DNA of 64,000 nucleotides, taken from contig CM042090.1 in assembly GCA_023512835.1 (NCBI GenBank), positions 4,433,826-4,497,825 of the forward strand, written 5' to 3'. The stretch is from Taxillus chinensis. Taxonomy: Eukaryota > Streptophyta > Magnoliopsida > Santalales > Loranthaceae. The position numbers and the translations under genes are program-made. The notes beneath the pieces were generated by a model, which saw only the letters and a program-made list of their open reading frames with translations, had not been told where the DNA came from and made no database searches. Of the stretch, positions 11,205 to 21,833 are shown piece after piece (position 1 is the first letter of the stretch; every line of letters starts with the position of its first letter).

Positions 11205-12860
11205 TTCCCAATTTTGACATGAGGGTTAAACATCAAACTTTTTGACAACATCGTTATTCATTGGATTAAAAAGCTCATCTCCATCTATTTTGGCAAGGAT
11301 CACTGCACCTCTAGGGAATGCTTTTTCACAATATATGAGCCTTTATAATTAGGAGTCCACTTGCCTCTATAGTAAGAATTTCTTAAGGACGAGATCACCC
11401 TCTTGAAAGCTTCTGAGCTTCACCTTTTTATTGTAGTTGTTCATCATTCTCTGTTGATATAGTTGTCCTCTGCAAATCGCTGATAGGAATTTGCCTTCAA
11501 TTAAATTTAATTGCTCATAATGGCTTTGGGCCCATTCTGTTTCTTCGAGTTGAATATCCTTAAAGACTCAGAGGGAAGGTATCTCCACTTTGATAGGTAA
11601 AACTGCTTTCATACCATAGACCAAAGAAATGGAGTTGCCCCAATTGATGTGCATCCCGAGGTGTGATAAGCATACAAAGCAAATGGTAACTTCTCGTGCC
11701 AATCTTTGTATGCCTTGGTAATCTTTCTGATAATATTTTTAATGTTCTTATTGGCTACTTCAACTGCTCCGTTCATCTTGGGGCGATAGGGGGTCGAGTT
11801 GTGGTGTTGAATTTTGTATGTTTCACACAACTAACCCATTATCCAACTATTCAAATTGGTAACATTGTCCATTATGATTTGCTTAGGAAGCTCACATCGA
11901 CATATGATGTTGTTCTGTATAAATTTAAGCACCACGGCTTGTGTAACATTAGCATATGATGCTGCTTTTACCCACTTAGTGAAGTAATCAATGACTACCA
12001 AAATAAATTGATGACCATTGGATGCTTTCGAAAATATTAGTCTGATAACGTTGATGCCCCAAGGCGAGAACGACCATGGTGAAACCATCATATGTAGTTT
12101 GAATGGAGGTACCTAGATCTTATCGTCATAAATTTAACACTTGAGGCATTTGCATACATACTCAATGCAATCTTTCTCTATGGTGACCCAATAATAGCTC
12201 ATTCACATGATTTGTCTTGTTAATGCATATCCGTTTGCATGTGAACCACATTCTCCTTTATAAACTTTTTTCATTATCTTTATCGACTCTTCTTTCGCCA
12301 CACACCGCAGTAACACCATGTCATGATTTTTCTTATACAAAAATGAACCATCCAGATAATAATTGGATGCTGACCTTCGGATATTTCTTTTATTCAACTC
12401 AGAGGCCTCCAAGGGATATTCTTGCTTAAGCAAATATTGGTTGATGTCATCATAATAGGGCTTTTCCTTGGTATTTTCTTCAATGACCATACAATGTGCA
12501 GGAGTATCTTGTATACAGATGTTGAAAGATTGCAGTTTCAACTTTGTATCTAGCCAAAGGAAGGAGGCTAGAGTTGCCAGCACGTTAGGAATCTGATTGT
12601 ATTCTCTGAACATATGCTCAAATATGATGTCTTCAAATTGTTCAACTAACTCAGCAACACACTTTCGATATGGGATTAATTTGTGATCCTGAGTTTCCCA
12701 TTCTCCCCTTACTTGAAAAATAATAAGCGCAGAATCCCTAAACACTCGTAATTTTTTAATTCCTTTGTTAATCGCTTCTTAAAGTCCCATCACATAGGCC
12801 TCATATTTTACTATGAGTTTGGCTCGATGGTAGGTGACTCCATGATCTAGTGCCTCAAAG
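11205..12860 (-). pseudogene. Ogre/Tat pol remnant: RNase H end and integrase
   Basis: Read on the minus strand from high to low coordinates. The end of RNase H (GEWETQDHKLIPY and NQIPNVLATLASF, about 12570-12710) is followed by the integrase zinc-binding region. That region includes LLRCVAKEE and GECGSHANGYALTRQIM at 12203-12330. Next is the integrase core, with ILVVIDYFTKWVKAASYA (12091-11831), PYRPKMNGAVEVANKNIK (11830-11609) and LPFALYAYHTS. A GDLVLKK-type C-terminal segment lies near 11380-11400. The Asp of DYFTKW, the Asp of IIMDN and the Glu of GAVE correspond to the catalytic triad. Stops and frameshifts between the pieces make it inactive. Protease and RT are missing upstream. Confidence 0.85.
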
Positions 12861-12939
12861 ATTTATTAACTCAAAGATTTGGGTCGAGCATTGTAGTTAT
12901 ATACAATGATGCTTCTGGCTTCGACAACGTTAGATCTTG

Positions 12940-13790
12940 CGAGTCTTCGACTCTTCGTGGCATATATTAGTCTAAGTTAAGTCATGTAATACACTCTATG
13001 ATATTTGAGTCTTTGACTCTTCGATTCGACTCTTAGAGTTGTCATGAAGAGTTAACTTAACCTCTACTCGCTTTCTTGTGCTACGAGTCTTCGACTCTAT
13101 TCCTTCGAGTCGCTCAGTTCGCCTAAGGTGGCTAAGATGTTCTACGACCTTTTGGCTCTTCGAGTCTAGGAACATATGATGAGGCTTAGACTTTACGAGT
13201 CTTAGACTTTATGAGTCTTCACCTCTATGACTCTTCACCTCTATGAGTCTTCAACTCTTCGAGCATTTCACTTAGCCGATTACAGTATATTATGAGCTAA
13301 GTCTTCGACTCTCGCCTTTCGAGTCAACAAGTCTTGGCCTTATTTATAGGCTGACAAATTCTTCTGTTTAATTATCTTCTACTTTTCCTCTGTTTGAGTC
13401 TATAACCTTTTGAGTCTTCGAGTCTTAGTTACATTTTATGTTCTTTCATTTCCTGAAGTTCCATTGTCTTAACTCTTCGACCTTCGAGTCTTCAAGTCTT
13501 AGAATTGTTATGTGTTAACAGATTCTGTGATTTAGTATCTTCGACCCATCGACCCTTCTTGAGTCTTCAAGTCTCAGTGTTAACTTATGTTCTGTCAGCT
13601 TTCATTAGGGCATTTTCTTTGACTCTTTAATTTTCCTATCTTCGGGACTTCGAGTCGTTTATTTTACTGTTAGTTTCTAATTACGATTTTTTTTGAGTCT
13701 TCGAGTAGTCTATCATCATGTGCATTGACAATTTTCTCTTCTTCAGACTTTGATTTTTCGACCCTTTGGGTCTTCGACTTACCAGACTTA
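12940..13790. repeat. Degenerate GACTCTTCGA/GAGTCTTCGA repeat region
   Basis: For about 850 bp short words such as CTTCGAGTC, TCTTCGACTC and GAGTCTTCAA recur every 10-40 bases in both orientations, because the core TTCGA is nearly palindromic. No regular period is obvious by eye. It directly abuts the truncated 5' side of the pol remnant. It is not coding in any frame that I can support. Confidence 0.75.
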
Positions 13791-13992
13791 GAGAAATTCG
13801 TGATAGCTTTACCAAATCATATTTTTCCTAACAATAACTTATAAAAAAATATTGTTTTAATGATGTACGCGAGATTTTTTGGTAAACATAAGCAAATGAG
13901 AAAAATACTTCTTTTACCCTTGATTGATTATATTTGAAGTTTTGAACTATGTATGTGCCTCCAACTTCAATTTGACATGAATTAACAATAAG

Positions 13993-14313
13993 TTAAAGTT
14001 GACCCTTTCTTGCAGCAACTCTTCGAGTTGCACAAGTCTTTATAGCTCTCAATAATTTTGTAGTAATGCTGGTACGTTGCATAGTAAGCTCCTCTTTGCA
14101 ATGATTACACTTTGCCTTCTTAGTATCATTTGGAAGAGTTACTAGAATAAAGTCTTCCCAAATTTTGGAAATTATCTTTCTTTTCTTTTTCCAAAATGGG
14201 GTTTCTTTATCTATCTCTTGGACCGATTCTTGATCTTGAGTTTCAGGTCCAACATTATCCTCTAATTGCACATCATTGCTATCTATGTTGCTGCCAGATG
14301 GTAGACCGCTCAT
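13993..14313 (-). pseudogene. hAT transposase N-terminal fragment (BED zinc finger)
   Basis: A 106-aa minus-strand ORF. Its second half reads SKIWEDFILVTLPNDTKKAK followed by CNHCKEEL and an LLRAIKTC region. That is a BED-type zinc finger: aromatic Trp/Phe at the start, then CX2C, with the His pair degraded. In plants it marks the N-terminus of hAT superfamily transposases and derived DAYSLEEPER-like proteins. The dimerisation domain and catalytic core are absent downstream (below 13990). This is therefore a fragment, not an expressed gene by appearance. Confidence 0.7.
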
Positions 14314-15100
14314 GCTGGCCTATAATCAAATACATATAAAAATTAGTAACTAACAACACATCTCACTAAAGCATGAGTATAAAAAGGATAAAAAATGATT
14401 AGACAACAAAAATCATTAAAAAAACTTCTTATTAAAAAAAGTGAGCACTGCTAAACTAATCAATGTATATAAAAAATAGTATTCACTGCATATAAAACAG
14501 ATAGCATATATATGTCTATATAAAAAATAGTATTCACTTCAGGATCACTGTAAAAAACAGATAACATGAGTAACTTATACATAATCAACTTCAAACGAAG
14601 CTTGTACAGGTCAAATTGGTCAACCATCAATGTCAAAACATAAAGATTTCAAACTGCATTTGATATATGCCCATTTCCATATCAAACTCAAAATGAATAC
14701 TCCAAATTAACTTACATAGTTGTATCCAGTTCTCTACATTTAACTGGAAAACAAAATACTAAAGAAGGTTAAATAGAAACAAAAATGAGTATCATAAAAT
14801 AAAATCCTTCAAAATATACTCTAAACATGACTTTTTTGTGGGCTCCTGTGACTACATAAATTGGAGAATTTTTTTGTCTATGATGGGATTCTTGCTATTG
14901 TGACTATATAAAGGCAGCATCCAAAGGAGAAAAGGCCAATGGTGACTAACTGGTGAGGGAGGAATGTTTGACTTGTAAAAAAGATTATATTTTATTAAAT
15001 AAGAGGAAATGAATGAAAAATAGTGAAAAAGAGAGCACGCCTAGCAAATGAGAAAAGGCTGGTGGTGTAAAGACTCGTATTTGGGTAGTTTTGAGAGATA
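14314..15100. other. AT-rich intergenic sequence
   Basis: No gene recognised. A local duplication of the phrase ATATAAAAAATAGTATTCACT occurs near 14466 and 14518. It may be part of the hAT remnant or of unrelated decayed repeats. Confidence 0.4.
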
Positions 15101-15465
15101 GTCATTCTATGAGAATGTAACTATCTGGACGGTAGTGTAGCCGTCGATGTGAGCATTTTGACTGTACTTGGGCCCGATTCCGAGTCGGGGCCCCGTTTGA
15201 CCCGATTGTTGACTTTTTGGGGTTTATTGGTTGACTTTGCGTTTGAGCAGTCATTTGAGTGTGATAATATCTGAACAGTGTTGTGCTCGTTATTTCGAGC
15301 GTTTTGACAGTAATTTGACTCAATTTGGAGTTCGTGACCTCGGGAGGTCAATTATTGCGTTCGGGTCAATTATTGCTGGAAGGCCAATTATTGGCAACGG
15401 TATATATATAATTAAGAACTGCCTTATATCTTTAATTGCCAATTATTGGTACGTGCATGTTTGAG

Positions 15466-15470
<5 letters not shown>

Positions 15471-15499
<29 letters not shown>
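15471..15499. repeat. (GA)n microsatellite
   Basis: About 14 uninterrupted AG units within the LTR at 15.1-17.3 kb. Confidence 0.95.
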
Positions 15500-15504
<5 letters not shown>

Positions 15505-15832
15505 GAAGAGCGTAGAGCTTTCTTGGCGATTTTGGGGCGATTGGAGCTCGTGGATCGCAAAGAATCTTCCAGGTAGGTGATTCTAACTCCTTATATGATT
15601 CATAGTAGGCTTAGCATGCTTAATTTGGGTGAAATCATGGAATTTGGGGGAAACCCAATTTTTGGTTGAATCTTGTGATTTAAATGCATAAAAGAGGTAT
15701 TTCTGTTGATTACATGAAATTTAGAGTTATTTAAGACGTGTAATGGGGTGTATATCAAAATAAATGTGTTTATGAGTGTTTGGGGTTGCTGGGTTGCCGT
15801 TCTAGCTGAGAAAATTGGCAAAAACGACGATG

Positions 15833-16128
15833 AACAGTGTTTTTCCGGGACTAAGTGAATAGTGTTTCCGGGACTAAGTGAACAGTGTTTCCGGGACTAA
15901 ATGAACAGTGTTTTTCCGGGACTAAGTGAACAGTGTTTTTCCGGATCAGTAGTCCGGAGGAGTTAGTCCGGAGGATTTAGTCCGGATCAGTAGTCCGGAG
16001 TAATCAGTCCGCAGCATCAAATCCGTAGCGATGAAACAATTGATCCGTAGCATCGATCCGGAGCATCAAATCCGTAGCAATGAAACAGTGATCCGTAGCA
16101 TCGATCCGGAGCATCAAATCGTAGGAGT
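15833..16128 (+). repeat. Composite minisatellite inside the LTR
   Basis: Three unit types follow each other. First come about 4.5 copies of a 23-25 bp unit (AACAGTGTTTCCGGGACTAA) at 15833-15950. Next are short AGTCCGGA-based units at 15950-16010. Last are two copies of a roughly 60-bp unit built on GATCCGTAGCATCGATCCGG at 16020-16128. All share CCGG/TCCG words, suggesting stepwise amplification from a common seed. Confidence 0.85.
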
Positions 16129-17322
16129 GAAACAAGAATTCGCGCAGCTGCAACCGCATCGCACTGACATTTACATTGTAAACCATTATGCCTCTCCACA
16201 TTTAATACTTAAGTTACAATGTAAATAACGAAATACCCCCCATTTGGATTCAAAGAAAAATACTAGAAAAATTAATTCCCACTATTTCAAAATGTGAAAA
16301 TTGGGTTTTAGTGTAAAATCTCGGAAAAACCCAAAAGTTCGTAGTGGTGAATTTTTGGAAAGTGGGGTTAGACATCTCGGAAAAATCCCCAAAAATCGGA
16401 TTATCTTATTTATGATAAGGGAACCCAATGCCTGGGACTTTTAATTTCAAGAAAATAGCTGCTATGAGTACTTCCTTCATAAATCAAGGGTGGAGGATTT
16501 ACTTGTGAAGACTGGCTACAATTCTAAAGGAAATGTTGAGAATGACATGCCATACTAATGTTAGTATGTTGATGTGAGGTATTGGGGCATGGACTCCGTG
16601 ACTTGTTTGGGTTTTCACCGTGATGCACCGATGGTGCTATGTGGTTGACGTGGCGGGCATATGCACCGATGGCGGCCCGTGTGGCGACGTGGCCGGGCAT
16701 ATTGCGCGTGGACAAGCTAAGGCCTGAGTTGAGCCGTTGAGCTCGTGGAGCTAGGGCTGAGTGCTCTGAGCTGGGATCCCATGGAGGATCGTGGACAAGT
16801 TGTCCTGATGTTTGTTGTAGGCTGAGTCCTGATGATTGTGCACACTACACGGTGCACGAGTACACTGAGCATATAGTATAGACTTATATGTGTTGCATGA
16901 TGTGGAGTGTTAGGGTCACCTACTGAGCTTGTCGCTCACCCCTACTTGTTGCTTACCCTTTTCAGGTGTGACCTGAGACTAGTGGAGGACTTTCTTCCAG
17001 GAGGACGCCCACTACTCTGATGTATGATACAGTTATATTCTATATTGTTTTATGTGATATCCCGGACATGGGTCCGTGGACGATTGTATTTGCATCGTAT
17101 GATGTGATGTCTGTATGACTGTTTGACTCTTTGTATGCATGATGATATATGGGAAAGTACAGGATTACCCTTGATGTATGACTGTACAGGGTTGTATATT
17201 TGAGACAGCACCCGCGGTGTAGTCTCTATTGGTGCTAGTCACCAACCCCTTGACCTTTCGGGTGCGGGCAAGGGGAAGTCATGTACCCGGTTCCGGGTTC
17301 CCTGGAATTCGGGGGCGTGACA

Positions 17323-18880
17323 GGTGGTGACATGCCTGCACAAAGCAATAAGGTCTGGCAACCCCATCCATGCCAAAGAGCACATCAACAAAAGAGCAAA
17401 GGTTGTTCGATGCCAAGACAGGAGATCGGGCAGGAGTAGGATCTTGATAGGGTCAAGCAGAACCAAAGCCAATGGCCCAGGAGGAAAAAGACTCGCCGGA
17501 GATGGCAAGCCGGCCGTGATGAAGTCATAGAAGGTAGACCCAATCAAAGGCACAGAGCTAGAAGTTGATGCTGGAGTCATGTAGAACATAGATCCGTGTG
17601 CGGGGGTCAAAAGACAAGCTGAGGGCCTAGTAAAACATCTGCAATGTTACAGTATATGTTTAAAAATGGAATTTTAAACATTTTTACATATTAAAAATGT
17701 TAAATAACATAAATAGACAACATAGGGTAAAGATTGAAGGTTTGGGTGTAGATCCATGGCAGATAGGCACAGATCAATGACAAGTGAGTGTAAATCGGCA
17801 TCCTCGATGACAAAATAGAAACGATTAGACGAAGAACATGTACACAATATCAAACACCACATCTAAAATTTCTACATGAAAATGATTCAATATCAAACAA
17901 TAAATAACTACAAAAACAATCCTTATAATTATATAAAACATCTCTAATAACATACAAAAATAAGAAATATAAAATAACTAAAAACATAAAAAATATTTAT
18001 TGCTGTTCGCGAACAAAAAATTTTTATTTATGAACATTGTCCTTTTTAAATGAACGAATATGAATGATTTTTTATCTAATCAAATGTGAGTTTGTTCATC
18101 AATTTTCAGTTTATTTTCAGTCCTAACGAATAATATTATAGTTTGATATCTCCTCTATATTAGGTCTTAAATTTATTAACTTAGTAAAATATGATTTACG
18201 GTGCATTTAGAATTTTGATACTTAGTAAAAGGACAAATATTATAATTCGTTTTGTAATCCTGTTAAGCTATAATCTGGTGTAATTTCTTTCTAATTCAAT
18301 ACGATATGATAAAAGAATTACAAGGGATCATTAATCCCCTTCAACAATTTGATAAAAGCCGTACTATTTTTAAATTGTTAGATTATAAACCTAGGTCCAC
18401 TACACAACACTCAACGAGAAACCTCCAAACCCATTATTACTGACTCGATCTGGCTGGCGACTCGCCATGCAACACATATTACACTCATCAAAAAAAAACC
18501 ACCTCAAACTCCAAATTTAGTCTTCCATTAATTTATTCTTATTTCATTCCTTCATTTGCCAATAATAAGTGAAGCTCGAAGAGTCAAACAAAAAATCTCA
18601 TCGATGACTTTTGTCCATTCAAAATAAGTGTTTTTTTTCTTTTTCAAAAGGGTCGTAATTAATAAAGCCTTGTCTTTTTTTAAAAGTTTTTTTTTTTTTT
18701 GGATTGGCATGGCAGAAGCAATGAATGATCCATTTCTCCTTCATTACAAATCCAAAACCACGTGCACGTCCAAAGCCGACTGGAGAAAAGGAATTATCTC
18801 GTCCTAAAGAAAACACAAAATCGTGACTTCTGATAACTCTCTCACCATTATTACCATTATTCCACACACACACACACACA
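17323..18880. other. Intergenic sequence between LTR and RTM2-like gene
   Basis: No gene recognised. The first 320 bp after the LTR may be degraded element interior, with short non-repetitive ORFs lacking domains. The remainder is AT-rich and includes T-rich and poly-A tracts. The last few hundred bases are the presumed promoter of the gene at 18987, with a (CA)n tract at 18863-18880. Confidence 0.45.
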
Positions 18881-18894
18881 TATATATATAGGGA
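18880..18894 (+). promoter_or_regulatory. TATA-like tract of the RTM2-like gene
   Basis: ATATATATATA follows a CA run and lies about 95-105 bp before the ATG at 18987. That is a good distance for a TATA box with a short 5' leader. Assignment is by position only. Confidence 0.4.
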
Positions 18895-18986
18895 GAGATA
18901 GTCACAATCATGATAAACTACATTCACATCTTTTAATTGTTTGAATCACCACCCCCATATTAACCCAAAAAAAAAAAAAAACTAAA

Positions 18987-19712
18987 ATGGCTTCTGCCCC
19001 CGAAGGCAGTTCTCATCCTTCGCGAGACGTGTACGAAGACTTTCAGCCCCCTTGGGAATTGAAAGATGAACAAGGCTCTCACACGCTCATCCTAACTCTT
19101 CCAAGTGAGTGGTAACAATTCTCCATTTGTCTTTATATAAATTCCATTTAATTATGAGCTAAAAATGAGGGAAGGCATATAATATGAATATGATCTAATG
19201 AATTTTATTGTTTTATTTGTAATAATTGTGTTGTAGATTTCGGGAAGAACCAAATAACGGTGGCTGTGGATAGGAAACTGCATTTCCTCAACATCCAAGG
19301 ACAGCGTTTGGTGGCGGCGAACAACAAATGGGCTCGCTTTAGTCACGCCCTTCGCATACCCGACAACTGCAACTTGGATCAAGTTCGAGCCTTCTTCGAA
19401 AACGGGTGGCTTTCGGTTAGCATGCCCAAAGTTGAAAGCAGCAGTGTGGCGGTGGAGCCCAAGGCCCAACAAATTTCCAAACCTCCAAGGGCAAGGCCGC
19501 CGCCGATCGCCGCCGGAGGTGAGAAGCAGATGGATGGTGGCGGCGGGAAAGGTGGGAAGGGAATGATGGATAAAAAAAAGAAGGTTGCAGCGGCGGCAGG
19601 GCGAGGAGATAAATGGCTTTTGGTTAATGCCGGTGCGGCGGCGGCGGTGCTCGTGGCATTTGGGGCTTACCTGTTGTCCAATTTTTGGGCGTATGGGATG
19701 GCAAAAAACTAG
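18987..19712 (+). CDS. RTM2-like protein: alpha-crystallin (HSP20) domain with C-terminal membrane anchor
   Basis: Two exons, 18987-19104 and 19237-19712, joined by a 132-bp GT..AG intron in phase 1. They give 197 aa. Exon 1 encodes MASAPEGSS.. then YEDFQPPWELKDE and HTLILTLP, the N-terminal strands of an alpha-crystallin domain. Exon 2 continues with FGKNQITVAVDRK, KWARFSHALRIPDNC and ENGWLSVSMPKVE, the ending typical of HSP20 folds. After a basic, Gly-rich linker comes one hydrophobic segment (about residues 166-189) and a short tail. This layout is that of the RESTRICTED TEV MOVEMENT 2 family, small-heat-shock-like proteins of phloem and membranes linked to restriction of potyvirus movement in Arabidopsis. 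Whether this copy has such a role is unknown. An AATAAA lies at 19785. Confidence 0.88.
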
Positions 19713-19784
19713 AAGGCAATTAGGAATAATATGGTGTATTTGTATACATGCCAATGCCAATATTCAATTTCTATTCACAGATGC

Positions 19785-19790
19785 AATAAA
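19785..19790 (+). terminator. Polyadenylation signal of the RTM2-like gene
   Basis: AATAAA lies 73 bp after the stop codon, a plausible near-upstream poly(A) element. Confidence 0.5.
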
Positions 19791-19829
19791 ACCTTGGAGG
19801 AGCTCCTTGCAAATCACAATGCAAGATAT

Positions 19830-19857
19830 TTGTGTGTGTGTGTGTGTGTGTGTGTGT
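19830..19857. repeat. (TG)n microsatellite
   Basis: About 14 uninterrupted TG units just downstream of the RTM2-like gene. The phrase AATGCAAGATAT occurs on both sides of it. Confidence 0.95.
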
Positions 19858-19859
19858 AT

Positions 19860-21480
19860 AACAATGCAAGATATCAAAATGACAACATGCTAGGTTCATA
19901 TAACAAAGATGTCAAAAATATGAACCCGCAACCAAAACAAAGAAGAATTAAAAGAGGTCCATATACATATAAATTATCAACAATTTGATGTACGGAATAT
20001 ACACATAAATTTTCATTCAATCAATGTACTCGACCGGAACTGGGTTCACTTCAAGAACTTGTTGTTTCAACCCCACCCCCAAATAGTCTGCCTAGACACG
20101 ACACCGGTCACCGGTCCAATTCAAATACTATAGATAGAGCATCTCGACCTCCACGCATCCGCAACTTGCCGAGACACCGGTCCAGATCAAACACCAGTGT
20201 CTCCACACCCCATCCCGTCTCCATCCCGTCTCTTATCTCAGTTCTACTCCTCCTCACATTTGTTTTTATATATATATAAACGAATTAATCAAATTTAATT
20301 ACCCAATAATGTCTATTGTCTAATATAAAAAAAAAATTAAACACATAATTTACCATTTAATCAAGTTTTAAATTTATAAATTTTATTTTTAAAAATCTAA
20401 CTTTGATATTGAATTACAATTTTAATATATTGACAAAGACACTTTTTAAAATATTATTTAAAAACATTTATACTCCTATATAATTTAGCATTAAATTACT
20501 AAAATAATTTTAACATTTAGATTAAATGAATAATTCAAATATCTTATAATAGACTATCATATATTTCATTACAGTAATTTAAAATATATATATATATATA
20601 TGTGTGTGTGTGTATGTATATTTCAGCCTAGTATTTCAACACAGTAAAACTTTTCAGTTTTCACCAACAATTTACGCCATCTATGGTAATAAAAAAAATA
20701 AAGTTTTTTATCTGCTAATTAACAATAATTTTTCAATCATCTTTTCTAATTTTATAAATTTAAATTATTTTTTATTTTTTCATATAAATATACATCACGT
20801 TAAATTTTTTTAAATCATTCTCTATATCATTAAAATAATATTTTATATTATTTTTATTTAATAATAATTTTTTTTATAATTTAATATGAAATAAAAATAA
20901 ATATTATAATGGGAGAAAAATTTTATATATAATTTAATAATTATAAAAAATAAATAATATTTTCTAATATACTAGAAAATACTGTATAAAATTTTATGAA
21001 AAAAATTAAATTTAGTTGGAGGAGTAATTTTATAACTTTTACTTTTTAACATTTTCAATCCCGCACTGAACAAAAGTTATCCTTAGTTATAAAAAATTAC
21101 CATAAAAACAATCAATAAATTATAATTGTAAAAGTATTTTAGAACTTAAACTCCAGGTGTTGCCGAGGGCGGGGGAAGGAGTGATTGTTGGGGGTTTATG
21201 TTGTTATTCTAAAGTTTAAGTTAATTTCTTTTTAAAAATAACCTTACAAACATAATTTTTTAAAAGTATTTTTTATTATTTAGCAGAAAGATTAACGTGT
21301 TTTTGTTTATAAAAGCATTACCAAACGGTGAAATATCAAAATCTGCAATATCACTTTTGTGTTTTTCTTTATAAAATCCTTCCTCCATGATAAAAATAAT
21401 AAAAATAATAAAAATAATAAAATCAAAACTGAAATAAAATAAAATAAAAACTGAAAAGCCGATTAACCATAACGGAACGA
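19860..21480. other. AT-rich intergenic sequence
   Basis: No gene recognised. It is very AT-rich (20250-21130), with a TA/TG run at about 20588-20614. A more GC-rich patch at 20080-20225 repeats the word GACACCGGTC and CCATCCCGTCTC. The last part is the upstream region of the NT-C2 gene. Confidence 0.45.
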
Positions 21481-21527
21481 GGAACACACAGCATTTGCTC
21501 CCCAGTGAGCAAGCAACAACAAGCTAA

Positions 21528-21529
<2 letters not shown>

Positions 21530-21596
<67 letters not shown>
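21530..21596 (+). repeat. (CT)33 microsatellite upstream of the NT-C2 gene
   Basis: An uninterrupted CT tract of about 67 bases. It is complementary to the GA tract at 21729-21782, about 130 bp downstream. The two could therefore form a long imperfect-loop hairpin in RNA or single-stranded DNA. Confidence 0.97.
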
Positions 21597-21598
<2 letters not shown>

Positions 21599-21723
21599 CT
21601 CTCTGTTTATTCTTTTTGACGAGAACTGGTCTATGCGCGTGGAAGAAGCAACGGCGAGCATATGCCTGCGTTTCAAATTCTAAACCGTATAACAAGTTAT
21701 TAATGAATGCGAATGCGAATGGC

Positions 21724-21728
<5 letters not shown>

Positions 21729-21782
<54 letters not shown>
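21729..21782 (+). repeat. (GA)27 microsatellite in the 5' leader region
   Basis: An uninterrupted GA tract of about 54 bases lying 52-105 bp before the ATG of the NT-C2 gene. In plants GA/CT tracts near starts can bind BPC (GAGA-binding) factors; whether that holds here is inference. Confidence 0.97.
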
Positions 21783-21783
<1 letters not shown>

Positions 21784-21793
21784 GGAGAGAGTA

Positions 21794-21813
21794 GGGGGGG
21801 GGGGGGGGGGGGG
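21794..21813 (+). repeat. G20 homopolymer 20 bp before the NT-C2 start codon
   Basis: Twenty consecutive G residues end 20 bp upstream of the ATG at 21834. Long G runs can form quadruplexes and are also hot spots of length change and sequencing error. Confidence 0.95.
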
Positions 21814-21833
21814 AGAGGAGAGAGTAAGGAGAG

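Larger units (their letters stand above)
15100..17322 (+). repeat. Chromovirus-type LTR (Tekay/Del-like), 3' end at 17322
   Basis: The right end (ATTCGGGGGCGTGACA) matches the LTR ends at 63630 (+) and 44594 (-). Upstream blocks also match: GATGTATGACTGTACA, GCTAGTCACCAACCCC and the GGTGCGGGCAAGGGGAAGTC region. It contains GA microsatellite and minisatellite blocks. A degraded primer-site-like sequence (GGTGGTGACATGCCTG) follows it, but no gag is seen, so it is a solo or truncated LTR. The left boundary is a guess. Confidence 0.65.

Noticed and set aside
19152..19760. 202-aa open frame on the minus strand across the RTM2-like gene
   Set aside because: It is antisense to the spliced HSP20-type gene, which has clear motifs; the minus frame has none.
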